64,000 bases of DNA from Mercurialis annua. Taxonomy: Eukaryota > Streptophyta > Magnoliopsida > Malpighiales > Euphorbiaceae. Within the stretch, counting starts at the first letter, position 1; every line of letters starts with the position of its first letter. The translations under genes and the position numbers were made by a program. The stretch is taken from assembly GCF_937616625.2 (NCBI RefSeq), contig NC_065571.1, forward strand, positions 14,262,501-14,326,500, in the 5' to 3' direction. The notes under the pieces were generated by a model. That model was not told where the DNA came from and searched no databases. It saw only the letters and a program-made list of their open reading frames with translations. Positions 22,169-33,586 of the stretch are shown here, one piece after another.

Positions 22169-25100
22169 ATGTCGATGTCTTTTAACTTTATTTCCTGGAA
22201 CTGTAGAGGTGGATTATTGAGTCTCCGGAAACAACATTTTATTCGGAACTTGGTTAGTAAACATAAACTTTCTTTTATCGGTTTATTAGAGTCTAAGAAG
22301 GAAGTTATTGATGCTTTTCTTGTTAGTAAGCTTTGGCCGAATAACGATTTTGATTTTGCTTGGGTTCCTTCGGTTGGGGCATCGGGAGGTCTTCTGCTTA
22401 TATGGAACACCATTCTAATGCGTAACACTTCTGTTCTCAAAGGTACGCGATGGATTTGCCTGGATTTCTATTTTAATGCTCATTCAATTCGCCACATTCT
22501 TATTTACGCGAGTAATCTTGCTTCTGAGAGATTATCTTTGTGGGATGAGCTGCTTCCGCTGACTTGTTATACAGGATGTGTTTTTATTAGCGGTGATTTT
22601 AATGAGATTTTGTTACCAGAGGAGCGTTTAAACTGTGTTGGGTTTTCTCCATCCATGCTTGCTCTCCGTGATTTTCTTAATAATTCAGAATTACTTGATC
22701 TTCCACTCCAAGGTCGCTCATTTACTTGGAGAAATTCTCATTCAAGGTCAAGAATTGACAGATGTGCTTACACGGTTACAGCAACTAATGAGTGGAGAGC
22801 TGCAACTCTTTCTGCCGTTTCGGGTAACCTTTCCGATCATATTCCGATTTTGTTTCAATCGGTTGTTGATATTGATTGGGGACCAAAACCTTTCCGATCA
22901 ATTGATGCATGGTGGGAACATGCTGATTTTAACAACTTCATCTCTACTTCTTGGCTGTCCATCATTACATCTGAGGAGTCTTTACCTTTAGTTCGCAAAC
23001 TTAAGAAGCTGCGGATAAAAATTAAACACTGGAATGCCAATATTTTTGGAGATCAACGAAAGAAAATACAAGAGCTCTCTGACGTGGTTTCTGCATTTGA
23101 TTTGGCTGCTGACCTGCGGACTTTAACAGATGGAGAAAAAGATCGTTTGGCTCTTGCTAAAACGGAGTTATGGCAGGCTGAAAAACATTCAGAAAGCATT
23201 TGGATTCAAAAGTCTAGACTTAATTGGTGTATAAATGGAGATAAGAACACGGCGTTCTTTCACAACATGGCTTCGACGCACTATAAGAATAATTTTATTT
23301 CTGCAATTACTGTGGATGATGTCACCTTCTCTGAGCCTGCGGACATTAAACTGCATATTAAATCCTTCTTTTCATCTCTGTATGAACAACATCATGATCT
23401 CCCTTTCGACATCTCAGGTCTGACTTTTAAAACTTTATCGCAGGATCAATCTAATGCTCTTATTCGGCCTTTTTCAGAAACAGAGATTTTTGCAGCGCTT
23501 TGTTCTTGTAATGAAAGAAAAGCCCCAGGTCCTGATGGGTTTAATTTTTTTTTCTACAAGAAAGCTTGGTTGATCATTAAAAAAGACATACTAGAGTTCT
23601 TTAACTCTTTTCATAACAGCAGCTTTATGCCTAATGGGCTGAACTCATCTTTTTTGGTTTTAATTCCAAAGGTGTCTGGATCCACGAATATACGAGACTA
23701 TCGCCCTATTAGTTTGGTAAATGGCATCTACAAATGGCTTTCAAAATGTCTTTCAATCAGATTAGCCCCTTTGTTGCCGTTTGTAATTTCAGATCATCAA
23801 CACGCATTCATTAAAGGCAGAGGTATTATGGATTGCGCTATGATTGCTAATGAATTAGTTCATTACGCTAAAAGAAAGAAGGAACGTCTTCTTGTTCTGA
23901 AGATCGATTTTCACAAGGCTTTCGATAGTTTGAATTGGAACTACTTGCTAGAGGTCATGCGGTCTATGTCTTTTCCTGCAAAATGGGTGGATTGGATGTC
24001 TACCTGTCTTTCGACTGCTTTTTCATCGATTCTAGTGAATGGGAGTCCTTCAGATACTTTTCCCCTTAAAAGAGGAGTTCGCCAAGGGGATCCGATATCC
24101 CCTTACCTCTTTGTTCTTGCTGCAGAAGGGTTAAAAAGTATCCTGCATAAGTCTACAGAGCTCGGCCTTATTGATGGTTTTGCTTACTCCGATGATTTCG
24201 ACCCGGTTTCTGTTCTTCAGTTTGCTGATGATACTATTCTTTTTCTGCCTTTTGATTTAGTTCAGCTCCGTATTCTGACTAGAATTCTACGCTGTTTTGA
24301 GTTAATTTCGGGTTTGAAAATAAACTTCCATAAAAGCTCTATTCTTGGTATTCATGTCTCAGATTTAGATTTGGCGCAAGCTGCGAGTATTGTGGGTTGT
24401 AGAGTTGATTCCTTTCCAATTACTTATCTTGGGTTACCTCTAGCTGTGCGACGGGTTCCGATTTCTATGTGGGATCATGTAATTCAGAGGTTCAAATCAA
24501 AATTAGCTCTCTGGAAAGGTACTTTACTTTCCCCGGCAGGAAGGTTAGTTCTCGTTAAATCAGTTCTTTTTAGTCTTCCTATATACTTCATGTCTATTTT
24601 AGCTATGCCGATGTGTGTTCAATCTGAGCTCGAATCTTATATGAGAAAATTCTTGTGGAAGGGAAAAACATCTTCTAGAGTGTTTTATAAAGTCTCGTGG
24701 AATGTTATTTGTCGTGATTATGATGTGGGCGGATTGGGAGTTTGTAGCTTGAAGATTAGAAACAAAATTCTATTATTTAAATGGCTTTGGAAGTTGCGCT
24801 CGTCGAATCGGAATTCCTTGTGGTTTCGAGTGGTTTCATCGAGTTCTTCTATAACCACTTGGAGTAATCTTTTGAATGGTGATTCAAAACATTTATCGCA
24901 TATTTGGAAAGGAATCCGTTGTGTTTGTTGTCTAGATTCGAATGCTTGGCAATTATTTGAATCAAATATAGGCTTTATTATTGGAAACGGATACTCGATA
25001 TCCCTTTGGAATGATGATTGGTCCGGTACCGGAGCTGCTGTCAACAAATTTCCACGTCTTTACCAACTTTCCAACATGAAACAAGCCTCAGTTTCCATGG

Positions 25101-25867
25101 TTTCTTCATCAGGTTGGCAATGGCGTCGACGGCTGCGTAATGCGGAAGTTGACAGCCTTGAAGAGCTTAAACAGCTGATGTGGAGGAAATTGCAGCCGGC
25201 TGGGAATTGCAGGACTGCTGCTGTTAACAGTTTAGGAGAGGTTGATGATGATGAATTAATCTGGAAAGAGAGCAGAAAAGGGTTTACAGCAGCTAATATG
25301 GCTTCTCTTTTGCGAACAGATTGTGATGCATCTACAGTGACTTCAGCAGAAGCGTTCAAACGAGTTTGGAAATCAGAAGCGCCACCGAGGGTAAAGTTCT
25401 TTATTTGGACGGCTTTGCATAAGAGTATCCCAACGCTTTATTTCCTTGATTCTCGGAATATTATTACAGCTGGAAATTTAGGATGTAGTATTTGTGGGGA
25501 AACAGAGACGCAAGATCATATATTTTTGCATTGCTCTTTTGCAAGAAATATATGGTATTTGATTTTTCAAAAATTGGGTTTAGCTTGGGTCTTACCTTCT
25601 TCCTTTGAAGATTTTCTCTTCCAATGGATTTCAATTGTCCCAAATGGTGGCTATACTAGCCTTTGGACTACGACTTGGTTTATCTTCATTTGGGAAATTT
25701 GGAAGTGTCGTAACAAGAGAATTTTTCAGCAGAAGGAATCAAATGTGGAAGATGTAATTTTTAAATGTTTACATAGTGTAGTTTTCTTCTATAAATGTAA
25801 ACATTCTTCGTTTGTTTATACGGGTTTAGATTTGTTTAGAAACCCGGATATGATTTTATTTTCTTAG
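22169..25867 (+). CDS. LINE ORF2: endonuclease-reverse transcriptase
   Basis: A 1232-residue protein that nicks target DNA and reverse-transcribes the element RNA there. The N-terminal apurinic-type endonuclease (about 1-230) keeps its active-site residues: N11 in SWNCRGG, E41 in LLESK, D143 and N145 in SGDFNE, D223-H224 in SDHIP. Reverse transcriptase spans about 430-770, with KAPGPDGFNFFFYKKAW, LKIDFHKAFDSLNW, RGVRQGDPISPYLF, the catalytic FADD at 685-688, and LGLPLAVRR. A zf-RVT zinc-binding domain follows near 1060-1130 (CSICGETETQDHIFLHC, C-X2-C-X8-H-X4-C). There is no RNase H domain. The ATG at 22169 starts six bases before a second in-frame ATG. The frame is intact. Confidence 0.92.
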   Translation: MSMSFNFISWNCRGGLLSLRKQHFIRNLVSKHKLSFIGLLESKKEVIDAFLVSKLWPNNDFDFAWVPSVGASGGLLLIWNTILMRNTSVLKGTRWICLDFYFNAHSIRHILIYASNLASERLSLWDELLPLTCYTGCVFISGDFNEILLPEERLNCVGFSPSMLALRDFLNNSELLDLPLQGRSFTWRNSHSRSRIDRCAYTVTATNEWRAATLSAVSGNLSDHIPILFQSVVDIDWGPKPFRSIDAWWEHADFNNFISTSWLSIITSEESLPLVRKLKKLRIKIKHWNANIFGDQRKKIQELSDVVSAFDLAADLRTLTDGEKDRLALAKTELWQAEKHSESIWIQKSRLNWCINGDKNTAFFHNMASTHYKNNFISAITVDDVTFSEPADIKLHIKSFFSSLYEQHHDLPFDISGLTFKTLSQDQSNALIRPFSETEIFAALCSCNERKAPGPDGFNFFFYKKAWLIIKKDILEFFNSFHNSSFMPNGLNSSFLVLIPKVSGSTNIRDYRPISLVNGIYKWLSKCLSIRLAPLLPFVISDHQHAFIKGRGIMDCAMIANELVHYAKRKKERLLVLKIDFHKAFDSLNWNYLLEVMRSMSFPAKWVDWMSTCLSTAFSSILVNGSPSDTFPLKRGVRQGDPISPYLFVLAAEGLKSILHKSTELGLIDGFAYSDDFDPVSVLQFADDTILFLPFDLVQLRILTRILRCFELISGLKINFHKSSILGIHVSDLDLAQAASIVGCRVDSFPITYLGLPLAVRRVPISMWDHVIQRFKSKLALWKGTLLSPAGRLVLVKSVLFSLPIYFMSILAMPMCVQSELESYMRKFLWKGKTSSRVFYKVSWNVICRDYDVGGLGVCSLKIRNKILLFKWLWKLRSSNRNSLWFRVVSSSSSITTWSNLLNGDSKHLSHIWKGIRCVCCLDSNAWQLFESNIGFIIGNGYSISLWNDDWSGTGAAVNKFPRLYQLSNMKQASVSMVSSSGWQWRRRLRNAEVDSLEELKQLMWRKLQPAGNCRTAAVNSLGEVDDDELIWKESRKGFTAANMASLLRTDCDASTVTSAEAFKRVWKSEAPPRVKFFIWTALHKSIPTLYFLDSRNIITAGNLGCSICGETETQDHIFLHCSFARNIWYLIFQKLGLAWVLPSSFEDFLFQWISIVPNGGYTSLWTTTWFIFIWEIWKCRNKRIFQQKESNVEDVIFKCLHSVVFFYKCKHSSFVYTGLDLFRNPDMILFS

Positions 25868-25977
25868 CTTGTTCTTAGCTTGTTTTTTCCATACTCAAAG
25901 TCGTTAGATTTTTGAGTATCGGTTCTTTGGTTCTTCTTGGTGCTTTTAATAAATCTTGATTTCATCAAAAAAAAATT

Positions 25978-26527
25978 TTATGATGCCTAGACATATTTAT
26001 GTTATCATACTAGTTTTAAGTTAATAGTTAAGCCAAGATATTACTTTATTTTATCATATTACAGAAAATTATAAATTTCAAAAACATTTATTGTTTTCGA
26101 TTTTCTAATTTAGTAGATTTTCTGTAACTAATTAATATATTTGAAAAAAAAAATTGTTTTTTACTATTCTAAATATATAATGAGTTATATAACATTAAAA
26201 TGAAATTAATGAAAATAGTAATAAAAATCCTAGAAACCCCAATCAAATGAATTTTTAGGAGAATTTCAAAAAGAAACACACAAGAACCGAAGACAAATAT
26301 TTCACATTTATCATTTCTTTCAGTAGAGAAATTATTCAAGCATCAAACAAAAAAAATAAAATAAAACAAGAACATTGGCAGATCTAACCAAAATGTGAAT
26401 ATGGAATATTATTTCCATACATAATAGTAATTGGAGATGAAGAAATTAATTAAGGGAAGAAAAAAGTTTTTCAAATGTAAAAATAACTTGACCACTACTA
26501 ATAAAGAAAACTAAATAATAAATTACA
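25978..26527. other. AT-rich flank; 3' region of the small minus-strand gene
   Basis: No gene was seen. The part nearest 26527 would be the 3' UTR of the 49-residue gene, which runs leftward. Confidence 0.4.
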
Positions 26528-26677
26528 TTATTCTTTTTTCTCTTCTTTGGAATCCTCTACCTTGGCTTTCTCTACCTTGGCTTCCTCAACCTTGGTTTCC
26601 TTGGCCTTTGGTTTACCCTTCTTGGGCTTCATGAAGCAAAAACATGAACAACAAGGACACTGGAACAAGAACTTCAT
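26528..26677 (-). CDS. Small Cys-rich then Lys/Glu-rich protein, 49 residues
   Basis: The minus strand has an ATG at 26677 and a TAA at 26528. The protein opens MKFLFQCPCCSCFCFMKPKK, with five cysteines in the first 15 residues. It continues as a charged tail of K-V-E-x-A/D-K repeats (KVEEAKVEKAKVEDSKEEKK). Several things argue that it is real: a purine-rich GAGAGAGAGGGCAGGAAA leader directly upstream, sharp contrast between a CPCC-type head and a regular repeat tail, and mostly third-base differences among the repeats. I do not recognise a named family. A Cys-rich head can be lipidated or bind metal, but neither is shown. There is no classical signal peptide and no neighbour to suggest a role. 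The 92-codon plus-strand open frame here is its antisense shadow. Confidence 0.6.
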   Translation of the reverse strand: MKFLFQCPCCSCFCFMKPKKGKPKAKETKVEEAKVEKAKVEDSKEEKKE

Positions 26678-26777
26678 TTTCCTGCCCTCTCTCTCTATAG
26701 TATGTACCGAAAACCTTTTTATCTTCTTTATTTTTTGGGCTATATCCTTTTTCTATCTTCTTTCTTGTCTAATAATT

Positions 26778-27160
26778 AGAGGTGAACATTCAGTCGGTTC
26801 GATCAAAACGGACCTGAATTTCTAAACCAACCGAATCAAACTTCTCGAAGCTCAAAATCTGACAAAAAATATTCCTTAGCCAAAATTGAATTGACTATAA
26901 AAAAAAGTTTAAAATCGAACTGAGCCGAAAATTAATTTTTTTAAAAAAAATTGGCCAATTTGGTTAAAACTGATAAAAAAACCAAAGAAGAATCAATTTC
27001 AAATATTCGGCTATTTGGTCGGTTCGATTAATTTCGACTTGCAAAGTTCAAAACCAAAACTGAATTCAGAAAAAAAAACTGAAACCAAAACTGAACCGAC
27101 CTCATATTAAACCGGTCGGTTACCTTAGTTGGTTCGAAATTTTGCTTACATTGTTTTTTT
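26778..27160. mobile_element. Decayed hAT-like MITE
   Basis: It opens TAGAGGTGAACATTCAGTCG and is rich in GGTTCGAT/AACCGAAT-type motifs, ending near ACCGGTCGGTTACC. The start is like hAT MITE ends, but the right TIR and the TSD are not clear. Confidence 0.4.
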
Positions 27161-28690
27161 TTTTTTTAATAATGCATTGGATTCCAAATCAATCACTTTC
27201 AATGAAGAAAAAACTATATCCCTAAAAATACTAGCTTTAAAATGAGGAGAAATGTTGGGCTATCACATGAGCAACAATGAACTAATTGGTTTTCCTCTAA
27301 GGTGTGGGTCATGTTTAGGTCACTTGCATTGAAATTCAGTGTCTCCTTTTGATTTCTTTGTCTTACATTATTAGATATTCAAGCTGGCAAGCATTAATGC
27401 ATAGGTACATTACTATGTGGTTGGTTACAGTCTTCATATGGGAGTTAAAAGTATCAATTTACCCCTAAAACTTACATTTCATAATCAATTAGCTCTAAAT
27501 GTAATTTTATTTACAATTCAGCCCCTTAAATTTATCAGTTTTGATCAATTACTCCAATTTCTATGTCAATTTGACATATTTAAGCCAATTGAATTTAAAT
27601 TAATAAATATAAAGTGCCAATTCATAATAAAGTGACTATAAACTTATAAGTTCAAGGATTAAATTGATACAAAAATCTTTTATTTTAATCCATAGATCCA
27701 AATCTTGAAATATAATTTCAAATGGATGGTTTAGAATGTATATGCATTCATGATGAAAGCATTGATATACACCAACAATATTGATAAGCTTTCTTATCAC
27801 TTTTATCTTTTCTTTTTCTTTTAATCTTGTAAAAGCATGAAGCTTATTCTATACTAAGCATTATGGTTATCATGAATTGCACACTATTGCATTCTGTAGG
27901 TCATCTTTATTAAATACTTTCACAATGAATAGATAGGAGAAGCTTGTTAAATTCATTCTAGTTTGTCAAGTTATTTGCTGTATTTGCTCACCAATTTCAA
28001 AGAAAAGGCTAATCTTTAAAGAAACAACAACAAATTCTGAAAATGATTGATGTGGAATTATTATTAAAGCCATAGCAAGGGGATTCAATCATGTTTTTGT
28101 GGTAATCTCTCAACAATGCCATTGATAGATCTAACCGAGTGATATTTATCATCGTTTACGATTAGCTTTCAAGGATCATTCCTCCATATTAAATATATCA
28201 ATCTAAATCTAGTCTAAATACCGTCAAGTTCGAGCTCCACTAGACTATAAAATTTAAAGTTTGAAATTTAACTCCAATTTGATGGAGTTTTATTTTAAAA
28301 ACTCAATCTCGTGTTGAACTTTTTGTCATTCTAAATTGTTTTTAATTTTAAATTCTTGGGGTTTTTAGGTTCCTAACGCATCAGAATTTTGAATTTTTTT
28401 TTTCAAAAATGCAAAACAAGATCCATGTAATTGATATAGTTGTATAAAAAATACTTATTGAATGTCGAACACAACAGCAATATAGGAAGGAAGAAAGGTA
28501 GTTTACTTTGCTGATATCTTATCTCAAAACAAAAAGCCTCCAAAAGAATATGTCATCTACGAGTATCCACACGAACAGTTTCTCCCCAAAATGAGTGCTT
28601 GTATTCTAACACCTTTATACTTCACAAAGTAATTTCGAACTTAAGATGATTTTATCTTATTTCGTAAATAATATGTTGTGTTTAATTTCA
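27161..28690. other. Intergenic sequence without recognised genes
   Basis: AT-rich, with a T-run at about 27152-27166. Reading frames are short and lack codon structure. Terminal repeats of the MuDR-type element to the right could lie at the right end, but I could not define them. Confidence 0.35.
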
Positions 28691-28709
28691 AAAAACACAT
28701 ACTAAAAGA

Positions 28710-29098
28710 GGGATGCACTAGAAGAGGCATTGAAGGTGAGAACTGAGGTGGAGGCAAATCTTAGATTTGAGGTGTAAAGCAGTGCAGTTAGGATGACAGC
28801 TTGTCAAGGCCTTCTAGGTGAGCTAAACCGAAAAGTGGACGATATTGATCATAAGAATCTTGAGTTGCAACAAACAGTGAATGAAATGGCTGAGATGAAC
28901 TCTAGAGTTGAAAAGTAAGCTGATAAGTTTGGAGGGATCAAGTAAAACTATTGAATGAGAAGAAGAGTATGCAGAAGATAAATGAAGTGTTGTTGAGGAT
29001 TATTTGGTTTATGATTCTGCTGTTTGTGATTTTTTCTACGGTGGCCATCGAGAGTAGTCAGGTTATTCAGAAGATGTTGGAGTATGTGGGTGGTTGTT
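28710..29098 (+). pseudogene. Coiled-coil plus membrane-anchor ORF remnant beside a MULE
   Basis: Joining plus-strand frames across stops gives a heptad-like coiled coil (LLGELNRKVDDIDHKNLELQ, then QTVNEMAEMNSR). A hydrophobic segment follows, IIWFMILLFVIFSTVAIESS, then a short end before TAG at about 29098. At least two stops and one frame change break it. It lies opposite and convergent to the MULE transposase relic. Plant MULE-associated GRF zinc-finger proteins have a coiled coil and C-terminal hydrophobic tail of this type, but the zinc finger is not visible here, so the assignment is tentative. Confidence 0.45.
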
Positions 29099-29639
29099 AG
29101 TTTACATTTATGTTTATATGTTATTTTATGTTGGTGTTAGGATGTTAATGTGGATGGTTGGACACTATTATGCAGTGTTTGTAGTACTCTTGTAGTCTTG
29201 TGTTCTCTTCTATTATGTAGCAAACAACAATGACAATTTGAATGTATTTTATGCAAGTTCATGTTGAGTTTATGCAAGTTTATTATGCAGGTTTATGTCA
29301 ATATTATGTGCAAGTTCAAGTTTATGCAAGTTTGTGTTAGTTTGCATTCATATCATAAATAAAGCATCGCACACAATGTACACTATATTTATAACCTTAA
29401 AATGGAAAAAGCTTCCTAAATAGCATACCCTATATTACTAGAATGTATGTTACAAACTGTCATTCTAGCAAAACCTGCAACAAGCAGGTGCAAATAAAAC
29501 TAACCTATAAACATGCAATAAGTAGGTGCAACAAACTGGCATTCCAGTTGAAAAAAAACAATTGTCTAGCAATTGCAAAAAGCCTTCATAGCAGTTTCAA
29601 CGAGCCTGTACAATTTCAACTATCTAAGGTTTAATTACA

Positions 29640-32600
29640 CTAGTTTGAGAACTAGATCTCCCATATTTTGGCACTCCACGTCCAACTCCTTCGAGTCTTC
29701 CATGTCCATTAACCCTTTCAAGTCCTCTACCGCTTCCATTAGGTGGCTATAGCAAATTACAAAAATATCATAACCTTATTCACTAGTTAAAAGCTTATGC
29801 AAATTAAAATATTAAAACCTTATCCTCGTATAGATGTTTCCTCTATATTCTAAATATAATTTGGTAAAGCCACCATGAGTTGGAGTTGTGGTAGCCATTC
29901 TTGGCTGTTGGTATGGAGTGTGTGTAGCCAGAGCTGGAGTTCTGGTTGTTTGTATTGCTAAATTTTGGGGTATGCTTGCACTTCAAGTAGGCCTACCTAC
30001 TTTGCTAGCATTTGAAAGACTATTGCCTCCAGGAGCTTTTGCATGACCTTTAGGAACTATAGCTCTGTTGGCATTAGGACCTTTTGTAGGTCTACCTCAA
30101 TTAGCAGTAGGTGCACCTGAAGATTCACCAAGTTGGGTCATAGGATTCTTTCTGGGTCTCCCTCGTTGAGCCTAATATAATACTTCAAACAATACATCAA
30201 CACATACCATTAAACTACATAACAAAACACATAAAAAATGTATAGTTCATTTCACTCACCGGTGGCTTTTCAAGTCTCCTAACTTCATTGTAATATCTAG
30301 CGACACGTTCTTTTGTTTTGGCAATCTTGATTGTAAATTTTGCATGTCATTAGAATTCCATGCCTGGTGATCTTGTCCATTTCCAGTTCCTCAAGTCTCC
30401 TTCTTCTTTTTTTCTTGGGCCTTCCAAGCGTCTTCTTGAAATATGGAGGTAAAATATTATTACGAGCTACTTCAGGCTACATTCTTCTCTCATTCAGTGG
30501 TTGTAAAGCATATATATAAGTTTCACTATATAATCCCACATTGAAGCAGTTGTCCATAAAGTTTGCACAGTCTTTGTTCTGCCAATATACACTCGCACAT
30601 GCATGGATATAAGGTATTTCTGATATTTTCCAAGCCCTACATCGCATGTACCATTGGGAAAGTCCACCACAAATCCATCTTCTCTAATGCTAACCTCAAA
30701 TGTATCACCCACTGCTGGCTTAACATAACACAACCTACTAAAGTATTTTAGCTCCTCAAACTTTTTTCTAATCCTAGGTTGAATTGTATTAGTTAACCCA
30801 CACATATGTGTCAGTTTAGTATGCATTCTCTACATAAGATTAACTTTAATGTCCTCTAGTATATTTATAATGTGCTTAAACCTAGCTTTAACAATGTACC
30901 CATTGAAGGTTTCACAAATTTGGTGGGATCCCTTTCCTTGAAGTCTAGACAGGCTGCCTCATTTTCCTCCATTGGTTTTGTCAATACCAACTTCAAACCA
31001 GCCTCATAAGTTTGTCTTGTTGCAGCCCAAAAAAGCTTCTTTAAGGCTTGACCCTTGAACTCTTTCTTCCAACTGCAGTATACATGTCTAGCACAATTTC
31101 TGTGTTGGGCTAGGGATGTCAGCTTTTCTATGGCATTGCAAAGGCCTTGTTAAAGCTAATTCATTAAGCAATACCAAAACAAAAATAAAATGCAATCAAT
31201 TATGGCATCGGAAAACTACCAAAACAGCCGATATAATGACTAACAAAGCATGTGAACTAACAACCAATTCATTAACCAATACCAAAACAAAAATAGAGTA
31301 CAACCAATTATGGCATTGGAAAACTACCAAAACATCCAACATAATGACTAACAAAGCATGTGAACTAACAGCCAATTGATTAAGTAATACCATAACAAAA
31401 TCAAAGTAGAACAACTTATGGCATTGGCAAACTATCAAAACAGCCAACATAGTGACTAACAAAGCGTGTGAACTAACAACCAATTCATTAAGCAATACAA
31501 AAATAAAAATAAAGTATAACCAATTATACCAAAACAATAACAAAGTACAGTAGCTAACATACCTTTTGTTGATCACTTATAAAAGTTCAGCCAAGCCCAA
31601 CTCTAAGATTTAGCTCTTCAAAAACGATATTCATTAACCAAGTCCAAAAATGTTCATTCTCACTTGGAACCACTGTTCAAAATATAGGATACATTTGATC
31701 GTTCCCGTCCTTTGCAACTGCACCTAATAGGTCCCCACCCAATTCTGTTTCCAAAAAATAGCCATCAAAATCCAGCATCAGCCTGCATCCCCTTTTTAAA
31801 CACTTCTCTCAAAGCACTAAAATCAATAAAAAAAACCTCACATCTATCATCAACCTCATTGATCAAAAAATTAAACCTCCCTGATCTATCAACCCTCATT
31901 AGCTCTGCCTTATATGACCTTAACAGGGCATAATGTTTGATAACTGAGCCCTTTAACATTTGTATACTCTTGCCTTGATCTGAAACATTTAGATTTTCCT
32001 ATCTCAGCTGAATACTTATCCATCAGATCCCTTGCTAATTCTTTAACATCCCAACTAGGATTTCTTCTAAATTTTGAGACGAACTCCTTCGCAATCCAAG
32101 CAGACGTGGTAGCTCTATTCCTTGTTACTCCACTACATGTGTGTTTGGGTTGTAGCTTCCTAATTGCACAATTTTTTCCTCCTTTATCAAGCTAGCATAT
32201 AATCTTCATCTACATCCATCATGACACACAGCCTCAAACTTATTGAAATTTTTCCTCACAATTTTCAGATTACGTCCATTTACATTTCCCTACTTCTAAA
32301 AAGCCTCATTTAATTCTTGGTTGCTTTCAAACCTCATGCCTACTACAAATTACAAAGTCTTATGATCACATCTAGGGTTATAGATCTTCCTCATGCTCCT
32401 TTACATTTTATCTACCTCATCCATGTCTTCTTCCTTAGATGTGCGAAGAGAATTGACATCACATTTACTATCTTCATAATCAGAAGCAAACTCAGGTGGC
32501 TCATCTGCATTCTGACTTGGTAATTCAACATAAGGATTACCAATTGGTCTAGTCATATGATCCACACCATAAATTTGAACAAGGTCATTGAAAACCAAAT

Positions 32601-33586
32601 TTATATTATGCTGGTGGAGTAACCTTCTAAAGCATATGTACTCTTCATCATTTGATATCTAATCTCCATCTAATCCATCATCAGTTTCATACCCATCAGC
32701 GGGATAGTAGTTTGCATCTTTAACATCATCCTCTTCACATTGGGCCAAACCACTTGCCCTTGCATCTTCTTCAGGTCCACCAGTGGCTACCTCCAAACCA
32801 TCTATAGCTTCATGTTCTTGTTCATTCTCTTTGTTCTTATCAATGCTTGTAGTTGCCTCAAATACACACAACAGTGTAACAGGTGGTTCAGAATGTGAAA
32901 CTATAGGGGATGGTTCATTTTCCTTCTCATGGGAGTTGAAAGATTGGACAGGAACATCTCAAGTAGCTGGTTAACTACCCTCTATGTCCATATCATCTCC
33001 AGGAGATGGTTCATTTTCTATAACTATAGAGTTTTGAGTAATAGTACAATCAACCCCTGCTCTACTTATACCTGCATTTTCAGAAGTGTGCAGCTTTTCT
33101 CTTTCCACATACACATCAATTTTATCATTCCCAAGCATAACATGTTTCACCATATCCACCACAGCTTAACCATAATCTAATGCTATCAATCCACTTTTTA
33201 ATGGCATTCCAGAGACTCGATATCTAATTTTAGTGTCTTTGTACCCTAATCCTTCTGCAAACATTCTAATACATAAAAAGTAAATCCTTTCTGGATAGTA
33301 ATCTGCCTCTACCTTTCCACCCATATAAATCATATCACCACCAAAAGTGTAAAATTCCCCACCATAAGGATACCGCATAAAAAACCCACGCATAAAAAAC
33401 CCAGACTCTAGTATGCGTTGCTGCATTCATAATTTATTTATCAATTAAAAAATTTCTAATCCTATGGGAATTTACTTAAAACGAAACAAATAAAATAATT
33501 AAGCAAAATCTTACCTTAACTAGCGGTGGAATGAGAGGTCTTTTCCTAGGAAGAACAACGACATCCAATGGATTCTTCTTCTTCAT
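29640..33586 (-). pseudogene. MuDR-type (MULE) transposase, decayed
   Basis: The minus strand holds an ordered but stop-ridden MuDR-family transposase. A first exon of 24 codons (33515-33586, MKKKNPLDVVV..., donor AAG|GTAAG) splices to 33420. There begins the N-terminal domain (GGEFYTF, YMGGKVEADY), ended by a TAA at 33166-33168. Further on lie acidic linkers, the MULE N-region (KFEAVCHDGCR, TSAWIAKEFVSKFRRNPSWD), the catalytic region near 31600-31900 with frameshifts (FKKGMQADAGF, IRCSCKG), then QHRNCARHVYCSWKKEFKGQ near 31050-31110. A damaged SWIM zinc finger follows at 30560-30720 (GDTFEVSIREDGFVVD, then TCD), then a CCHC-like knuckle (GILMTCK, NKRTCR) and a GRP(R/T)K-rich tail (GRPRKNPMTQ, GRPTKGPNANRA). 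A 108-bp tandem repeat interrupts it at 31158-31540. It cannot encode active protein. Confidence 0.8.
31158..31540. repeat. 108-bp tandem repeat, about 3.6 copies
   Basis: Units start at 31158, 31266, 31374 and 31482 (AATTCATTAAGCAATACC and variants) with an exact 108-bp period. The period is a multiple of three, so long open frames run through on both strands without being genes. The array interrupts the MULE transposase between the SDQQK segment and the NAIEKL segment. Its outer edge reads AAAAG|GTATGT on the minus strand, a good donor, so it may be an expanded intron. Confidence 0.85.

Larger units (their letters stand above)
20380..25977 (+). mobile_element. Plant L1-type LINE with both ORFs open
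   Basis: Two consecutive open frames (ORF1 20441-22135, ORF2 22169-25867) are followed by a 110-bp 3' UTR ending ATCAAAAAAAAA at about 25977. The 3' end matches that of the LINE copy ending near 44410 (both finish in CATCA plus poly-A), which sets the right boundary. The left boundary is uncertain: the leader starts between the CACTA end at 20245 and the ORF1 ATG, and no convincing target duplication was found. No stop or frameshift interrupts either ORF, so the copy is young and may be mobile. Confidence 0.8.

Noticed and set aside
26547..26825. 92-codon plus-strand open frame with hydrophobic stretches
   Set aside because: It is the antisense of the 49-residue minus-strand gene plus flank; the repeat structure makes sense only on the minus strand.
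31116..31576. Long open frames on both strands
   Set aside because: Explained by a 108-bp repeat without stops; no family content.
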